In this document: piece by piece, positions 60,601-64,000 of the stretch
How positions within the stretch are numbered: the stretch's first letter is position 1
Layout: every line of letters starts with the position of its first letter
Assembly (NCBI GenBank): GCA_934476515.1
Contig: CAKSNZ010000003.1
Coordinates: 86,473-150,472, forward strand
Reading direction: 5' to 3'
Length of the DNA stretch: 64,000 nt
Origin: an uncultured Ruminococcus sp.
Lineage (GTDB): Bacteria > Bacillota > Clostridia > Oscillospirales > Acutalibacteraceae
Program-made: the position numbers and the translations under genes
Notes under the pieces: generated by a model
The model's input: the letters and a program-made list of their open reading frames with translations, nothing else
Database searches by the model: none
Told to the model about the DNA's origin: nothing

Positions 60601-62041
60601 ATCAAGTAATAACGATGACTTTGGCAGACTTAATAATGTAAGTACACAGTTTAATGGAGAAGAATTGTTTTATACAGAGTACGATTATGAAACAACATCT
60701 CACAAAACCACAAATGATGTAAGTTCAATACTATATGATTATGACAATAAAACTAAAGGCTTAATGTATCAATATACATATGATGCTAACGGTAATATTG
60801 CAACGTCAGTAGAAAGAAGTTATGATAAAGGTACCGGAGGAGTACCAATAAATTCATCATACAGTAAGAGTAGTTATACTTATGATAATCTAAATCAGTT
60901 AACCCAAATTACAGATGATAGCCAAAAAGAAAAAACAAAGATTAGCTACGATAATGCAGGTAACATTAAAAAGGTACAAGTATATAACTCATCAACCAAT
61001 GCATTAAAGAAAACAAATACATACGGATACGATACAACATGGAAAGATAAACTAACATCATATAACGGAGAAACAATAACATATGATGGAATAGGCAATC
61101 CACTAAAGTATCGTAACGGAATGACAATGCAGTGGAAGAACGGAAGACAACTTTCTCAAGTAAAAACTTCCAAAGATACAATAACATACAAGTACAATAT
61201 CAAAGGCTTAAGAACTCGTAAGTATAATTCTGATTACACTTATTACTATTACTATGATGATAATAACAATTTAATAGCAATGATGCAGGGTGGAGTTGTA
61301 GCATATTTCTACTATGATAGCAACAACTCAGTAACGGCAATGTCAATAAATGACTCAATGTATTATTACATCAAGAATTTACAGGGTGATATAACAAAGA
61401 TAGTAAATCACCAAGGTAAAGTAATGGTAGAATATACATATGATGCATGGGGAAATATCCTAAAAGAAAAATCTAATGTTAGCCCATCATATGCAACAGT
61501 TAAAGAGTTCAACCCATTCCGATATAGAGGATACGTGTATGATACAGATACAGGTCTGTATTACCTCCAAAGTAGATACTATGACCCAAAAACCGGTAGA
61601 TTTATCAATGCTGATGATACAGCATATGTAGATACAAACTCCGGCACTCCATTAAGCACAAATATGTTTGCTTATTGTGAGAATAATCATATTAATGATA
61701 CTGATCCATGGGGGTATTTGGGAAAACATTGGTGGAATAGTGTGAAATGGGTCAGCAGAATTATTGACGCTGTATTGCTTGTTATATCAGTTGGTAAAAC
61801 TTATATGGCAACAAGGGCACTTAAAACTTTTCTAAAAAGAAATAAAAACAAAGTGATTCGTCAAATAAGAGGTAAAATAATGTCGTTATTTGGAAAAACT
61901 GTTTCAAAAGCTTTGCCGCAAATAATCAATGTTGCACTTACGTTATTGGGAACAACTATTGGTGAACTGATAGCAAAAGCTATTGATTATGCTGATAAGT
62001 GGTGGGGGTATACGCGAAATAATGGTTACCTTTTTAATTAG
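57626..62041 (+). CDS. Rhs/YD-repeat polymorphic toxin, apparently lacking its 5' end
   Basis: The frame is open for 1471 residues from 57626 (a stop lies at 57623-57625). There is no ATG, GTG or TTG before TTG 57962, which has no ribosome site, and no signal peptide. So the 5' end seems lost, or the copy is silent. Parts in order: an N-terminal Rhs-associated region, a jelly-roll/carbohydrate-binding-like module (residues about 300-480, ending VWFDCLQLEKGK), a second such module (about 600-720), and YD repeats from about residue 760 (TTEYSYDKNGNQTS, YTYDANGNIATS, YTYDAWGNIL). The Rhs core then ends with LYYLQSRYYDPKTGRFINAD and DTDPWG (61703-61714). The last 109 residues form a tip I do not recognise, with two hydrophobic stretches around a basic segment. 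Confidence 0.85.
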   Translation, partial: SLRKKYKKVEHKFEKSVKKTDKYYVYTDSDAVDHYFKIVYGETELNDEDDLGYTLKVQNNKLTIESDRVEVYDIPNNNGVSYIKSETDPDNSKNTITYTYDSSGYLSEITSTLHKYHVYYNVVTDSDGSTRRCYSKITVDSDDAAYFIYYSGCTLPYGIKFIDNKWTTFEYSNNYLSVVKYHFNDDINSENGMKMQFTYSNGKVTKAAEYGYNTSTGSYEEGNYLKMVYGTHESSIDKYNKGYNTTTFIDRNGRSETYTFDEYGNTITKLNEYGYIEEGEGGSGLSAMGGSDSYTRNYIDESSHFDSLGSNHYYKKSNESIKTENSSGGTASVDTGIYYFGGNSLKITHNAKSTNQFYTSINHDMNISDYNLSAGDTVTLSGYVYIDKALKAGTRDGQKGAMLKLKTFDPSGSVISDDNSVALLETTTASKWQRISLTVTLPKNTSKIRFYCALRNASGSVWFDCLQLEKGKVMNDYNALSYSDFGANNWKSEQNKWYNQSGDIVTENTIKGSGGEPAPTVDTTVEETTDSTAQTYTSIETETEPYGNIEKTDGNKKIYQQGFVTRKYKRTYESTTENATDDNDTTDDNTESDNNSLKDKHIYQSVNVNRANVVFNISGTAKANSVPLTTDNRTFGIALKINYADNTTEDHYQEYNAYTSAEQSVTLSVTPEEANKIIKTVDFAFVYGYNKNIMEVKNAMLNFAENLVFEKKDGNSNDNTNNSAEPVDESVVSETLDTSKDYMENSVEYDSTENYITKETDDAGNTTEYSYDKNGNQTSVKDGKGNVTSYGYDIQGNTTSISNGNSSNTYIYNNQNQLSSIKHNSFAYNFNYTIYNKLLEVKVGNKSIVKYNYNSNNGNLESISYGNGGFYRYHYDRYDRIILVTGAGYDVVSYEYNKKGLVTREHDYWLNQTTNYYYDCNGNLVSKTSETIDSEDSVKLVQNISLDENGNTVEQTNINERYKTIKRGTDDNDDEFVEYISGDGNTPRNVKVSSNNDDFGRLNNVSTQFNGEELFYTEYDYETTSHKTTNDVSSILYDYDNKTKGLMYQYTYDANGNIATSVERSYDKGTGGVPINSSYSKSSYTYDNLNQLTQITDDSQKEKTKISYDNAGNIKKVQVYNSSTNALKKTNTYGYDTTWKDKLTSYNGETITYDGIGNPLKYRNGMTMQWKNGRQLSQVKTSKDTITYKYNIKGLRTRKYNSDYTYYYYYDDNNNLIAMMQGGVVAYFYYDSNNSVTAMSINDSMYYYIKNLQGDITKIVNHQGKVMVEYTYDAWGNILKEKSNVSPSYATVKEFNPFRYRGYVYDTDTGLYYLQSRYYDPKTGRFINADDTAYVDTNSGTPLSTNMFAYCENNHINDTDPWGYLGKHWWNSVKWVSRIIDAVLLVISVGKTYMATRALKTFLKRNKNKVIRQIRGKIMSLFGKTVSKALPQIINVALTLLGTTIGELIAKAIDYADKWWGYTRNNGYLFN
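61381..61456 (+). repeat. 76-bp segment identical to 63925-64000
   Basis: Within the Rhs core coding region (LQGDITKIVNHQGKVMVEYT then YDAWGN). All 76 bases match the copy at the window end, and 28 of them (61431-61458) also match 62806-62833. Confidence 0.95.
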
Positions 62042-62067
62042 AATTGAATTAATTAAAGGAGATTATT

Positions 62068-62661
62068 TTGAAAAGGTTTTTAAATAATTTTGATTTTATA
62101 GTAATGTTTATTATTTGTATAAGTCCTCTTGGCCATCTTATACTTGCTTGCATTGATGAAGATAAAAACTATTTTCTTAGACTAGCTATTATATCTTCAG
62201 TGACTATCATGGTATTAATAATTTATACATACTTCTATGGAAAGTATAGTAGTTATTTGAAAAATAAATCAGTAAAATTAAAAAAAGTGTTTCTTGAGAA
62301 CGGAAAAGGAATTCTTATTCCAAAATATTGGACTTTAGAAAACAGTGAAAACCTTTCCTATATTTATAATGAAAATAAGAAAATTGTAATTTTCCAAATT
62401 AAAAATATTATTGATTGTAAAAGTATTTTTTCTAATTTAGAAGATAAAATTGAATATAATGTTTTATCTAACAAATATAGACTATTAGAAATATTGTCTG
62501 TTGAAAAAATATCAAATAACATGTTCATGGGCGAAGTTAAAATATGCGAAAATGGAAAAATCAAATGTGTGAATTACTTCATTATTGATAATATGCAATT
62601 TATCTCAACTAGTCTTGTTAATAAAGAATTATTACTAGATATTATTATTTCGTACGATTAG
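62068..62661 (+). CDS. Two-helix membrane protein, candidate immunity partner of the Rhs tip
   Basis: A 197-residue protein with no family I recognise. It has two membrane helices near the N-terminus (about 9-28 and 38-57) and a Lys/Asn/Ile-rich domain of about 135 residues after them. Its start is TTG 62068, 7 bases after AAAGGAG (62056-62061), and it begins 26 bases after the Rhs stop. In polymorphic toxin loci the gene directly after the tip usually encodes the immunity protein. Two membrane helices would suit a tip that acts on membranes. Both points are inference from position and composition. Confidence 0.6.
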   Translation: MKRFLNNFDFIVMFIICISPLGHLILACIDEDKNYFLRLAIISSVTIMVLIIYTYFYGKYSSYLKNKSVKLKKVFLENGKGILIPKYWTLENSENLSYIYNENKKIVIFQIKNIIDCKSIFSNLEDKIEYNVLSNKYRLLEILSVEKISNNMFMGEVKICENGKIKCVNYFIIDNMQFISTSLVNKELLLDIIISYD

Positions 62662-62767
62662 ACTTTTTCTATTGTTTTATATTTGGAGATTAATATTAGT
62701 GTTATTTAAGTATATGTTATATACCATAAACAAAATTAAATGATTGTACGAGTGGAAAACAGTTAAG

Positions 62768-62799
62768 TTTCTTTTGTTTATGATTATAACAAAAAGAAA
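62768..62799. repeat. Imperfect palindrome just before the orphan Rhs fragment
   Basis: TTTCTTTTGTT (62768-62778) pairs with AACAAAAAGAAA (62788-62799, one extra A). It lies in the AT-rich 62662-62804 gap and ends 6 bases before the Rhs homology begins. Nothing else is seen in this gap. Confidence 0.5.
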
Positions 62800-62804
62800 T
62801 ATAT

Positions 62805-62909
62805 CAATATACATATGATGCATGGGGAAATATTTTAAGAGAAGCAAGTGTAAAGAGTAAAACATATGCAGATATAAAAGACTTTAGCCCGTTCAGAACC
62901 TTATATTGA
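62805..62909 (+). pseudogene. Orphan Rhs core fragment
   Basis: A 35-codon remnant that reads QYTYDAWGNILREAS, then KDFSPFRTLY and a TGA at 62907. It matches the Rhs core at 61431 onward (EYTYDAWGNILKE ... FNPFRYRGYVYD). The match stops after the FxPFR motif, where the rest of the core and any tip are missing. Bases 62806-62833 are identical to 61431-61458. There is no start codon or ribosome site. It looks like a displaced tip cassette that lost its toxin part by deletion. Confidence 0.85.
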
Positions 62910-62910
62910 A

Positions 62911-63201
62911 GTGAATAATATTTGTGTACAAGATGAAAAAACACTATTGGATTGTTCTACTGAGAAAATAAGAAGAAGCAAAAATTGTCTTACAATTACA
63001 CTTTCAATAATCGTCCTTGTATGCTTTTTTGGTATAAGTACAGTATTTTATTTTGCATTATTATCAAAAAATATTGTGCCGATTTGTATGTGTTCTGCTA
63101 TTTTATTGTTCTTTATTATAGTCTATGTTGTTTCCTTACGAAAAATAAAGGTAAGCTATAATATAATTATAAGTAAGTTAAGTAAGTTAAATTTGAAATA
63201 A
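62911..63201 (+). CDS. Small two-helix membrane protein after the Rhs fragment
   Basis: A 96-residue product with two strong membrane helices (about 25-50 and 55-77) and a basic C-terminus, with no family I recognise. The GTG start is one base after the stop of the orphan Rhs fragment and lacks its own ribosome site, so it may have depended on coupling to the lost toxin frame. By place it could be a leftover immunity gene. It may no longer be well expressed. The start is uncertain. Confidence 0.45.
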   Translation: MNNICVQDEKTLLDCSTEKIRRSKNCLTITLSIIVLVCFFGISTVFYFALLSKNIVPICMCSAILLFFIIVYVVSLRKIKVSYNIIISKLSKLNLK

Positions 63202-63271
63202 ACCACAAAATAAATGATGTATGTATATTTGTCTGTATGAATGTCATTAGGTTTAGATAGGAGCGTTTATT

Positions 63272-63856
63272 ATGAAAAAATTATTTTCAACATTACTTTT
63301 TGTTGTTTTAGTTATTGGTGTTGTTAACTTGTGTGGTTGTAAGTCAGAGGATAAAGATACTAAACAATATCCTTTTGCTACAGTAAAAGAAGCAGCTGTA
63401 TATTCAGCAAAACAACCAGCAAAAATGAGTACATATATATTCAGAGATATTAGCAAAATAAATCATCTTATGCCTCAATACACAACTATAAACATTGATA
63501 AATCAGCGTTTTGTAATGTGTATAATTATGAAAATGGAAAATTATATGTTTTCTATGACGACAATCAAGAAATTAATTTTGCTGTAGCTTCCGAGAAAAA
63601 GCTTAATAAAGATGATTTTAGCAATATCATTGTCGATGAAACTACTTTGGATGATATAAAAAACATTGATTCTGCTACCAAACTGAATTTTATTAATTAT
63701 CCTGCTTATGATGAATATTATTCAATTCATTTAACTAATGAAGGTATATTATTTATAAATTATAAGAAGATTAATAATAAATTAATTGTATCTTCTGTGA
63801 ATATGAAATATTCTAACTATGTGAGCAAATTAGATAAAGAAAATTTGCTTATATAA
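63272..63856 (+). CDS. Predicted lipoprotein, possible immunity or accessory protein
   Basis: A 194-residue protein with a type II signal peptide: KK, a hydrophobic stretch LLFVVLVIGVVNL, and the lipobox LCGC with Cys23 as likely lipid site. The mature part is polar, rich in Asn/Tyr/Lys/Asp, with no family I recognise. GATAGGAG lies 9 bases before ATG 63272. It sits between two Rhs fragments, where immunity genes are usual, and a lipoprotein could block a toxin outside the membrane. That role is inferred from place only. Confidence 0.7.
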   Translation: MKKLFSTLLFVVLVIGVVNLCGCKSEDKDTKQYPFATVKEAAVYSAKQPAKMSTYIFRDISKINHLMPQYTTINIDKSAFCNVYNYENGKLYVFYDDNQEINFAVASEKKLNKDDFSNIIVDETTLDDIKNIDSATKLNFINYPAYDEYYSIHLTNEGILFINYKKINNKLIVSSVNMKYSNYVSKLDKENLLI

Positions 63857-63883
63857 GTACGGTTGTTTGGTTATTTAAAAATA

Positions 63884-64000
63884 ATGTCATTAAATGACGC
63901 AATGTATTATTATGTAAAGAATCTACAGGGTGATATAACAAAGATAGTAAATCACCAAGGTAAAGTAATGGTAGAATATACATATGATGCATGGGGAAAT
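63884..64000 (+). CDS. Second Rhs core fragment, continuing past the window
   Basis: The frame from ATG 63884 reads MSLNDAMYYYVKNLQGD and goes on through YTYDAWGN to the last base. It matches the main Rhs gene from 61338, with a few differences at first and then 76 identical bases (63925-64000). Homology begins abruptly at the ATG, after the lipoprotein gene; there is no clear ribosome site. It is probably another tip cassette made of a short core segment, a variable tip and an immunity gene, with the variable part outside the window. Confidence 0.8.
   Translation, partial: MSLNDAMYYYVKNLQGDITKIVNHQGKVMVEYTYDAWGN
63925..64000 (+). repeat. 76-bp segment identical to 61381-61456
   Basis: Second copy of the Rhs core repeat, at the window edge, so the identical stretch may extend further. 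Confidence 0.95.

Overview
The window is a low-GC (roughly one third G+C by eye), gene-dense chromosomal segment from an endospore-forming member of the Clostridia. Direct evidence is Spo0A, SpoIVB and YunB, a SepF-YlmH-DivIVA division cluster, TrmFO, and a class-A-like RNase P RNA. Gene order and sequence style suggest a Ruminococcaceae/Oscillospirales-type gut bacterium, but that placement is inference. No phage genes, insertion sequences or CRISPR arrays were seen.

Region by region. Positions 1-3.8 kb hold the end of an AI-2E-type permease and a minimal his operon (hisZ-hisG-hisA-hisI). Convergent to it lie spo0A and spoIVB (minus strand). From 5.8 to 9.7 kb come a P-type cation pump with a long structured leader and a CCA-type tRNA nucleotidyltransferase. 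A malic enzyme (minus) diverges from rnpB at about 10.9 kb. Next are a small Xre regulator behind five 13-bp tandem repeats, a murD operon, and tadA with a CPBP protease (minus). From 17.3 to 18.6 kb lies the infC-rpmI-rplT operon, with an attenuator leader and an AUC start codon for IF3.

From 18.7 to 36.1 kb there is an almost unbroken run of tightly packed housekeeping genes: a SpoU-type methyltransferase, dprA, topA, trmFO, plsX, rnc, a radical SAM gene with a probable AUU start, smc, ftsY, rdgB, yhbY, nadD, yqeK, rsfS and leuS. From 36.1 to 57.3 kb come rpsU, aroQ, an M24 peptidase, efp, a zinc-ribbon protein, yunB, miaB, a YlbF-family protein, mutS, mutL, miaA, an HlyD-like adaptor, yggS, sepF, ylmH, divIVA, ileS, lspA, an RluD-type synthase, rplS and two tandem signal peptidases. 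Many neighbours overlap by 1-20 bases, so translational coupling is likely.

The accessory part starts directly after a tRNA-Ser(GGA) gene at 57.4 kb and runs off the window end. It is an Rhs/YD-repeat polymorphic-toxin locus. The large Rhs frame has no recognisable start or signal peptide and ends in a hydrophobic, unrecognised C-terminal tip. It is followed by a membrane protein that may be its immunity partner. Then come a short orphan Rhs fragment with a small membrane protein, a lipoprotein, and a second Rhs fragment whose last 76 bases are identical to the main gene. This looks like a tip-swapping cassette array and is the most interesting part of the window.
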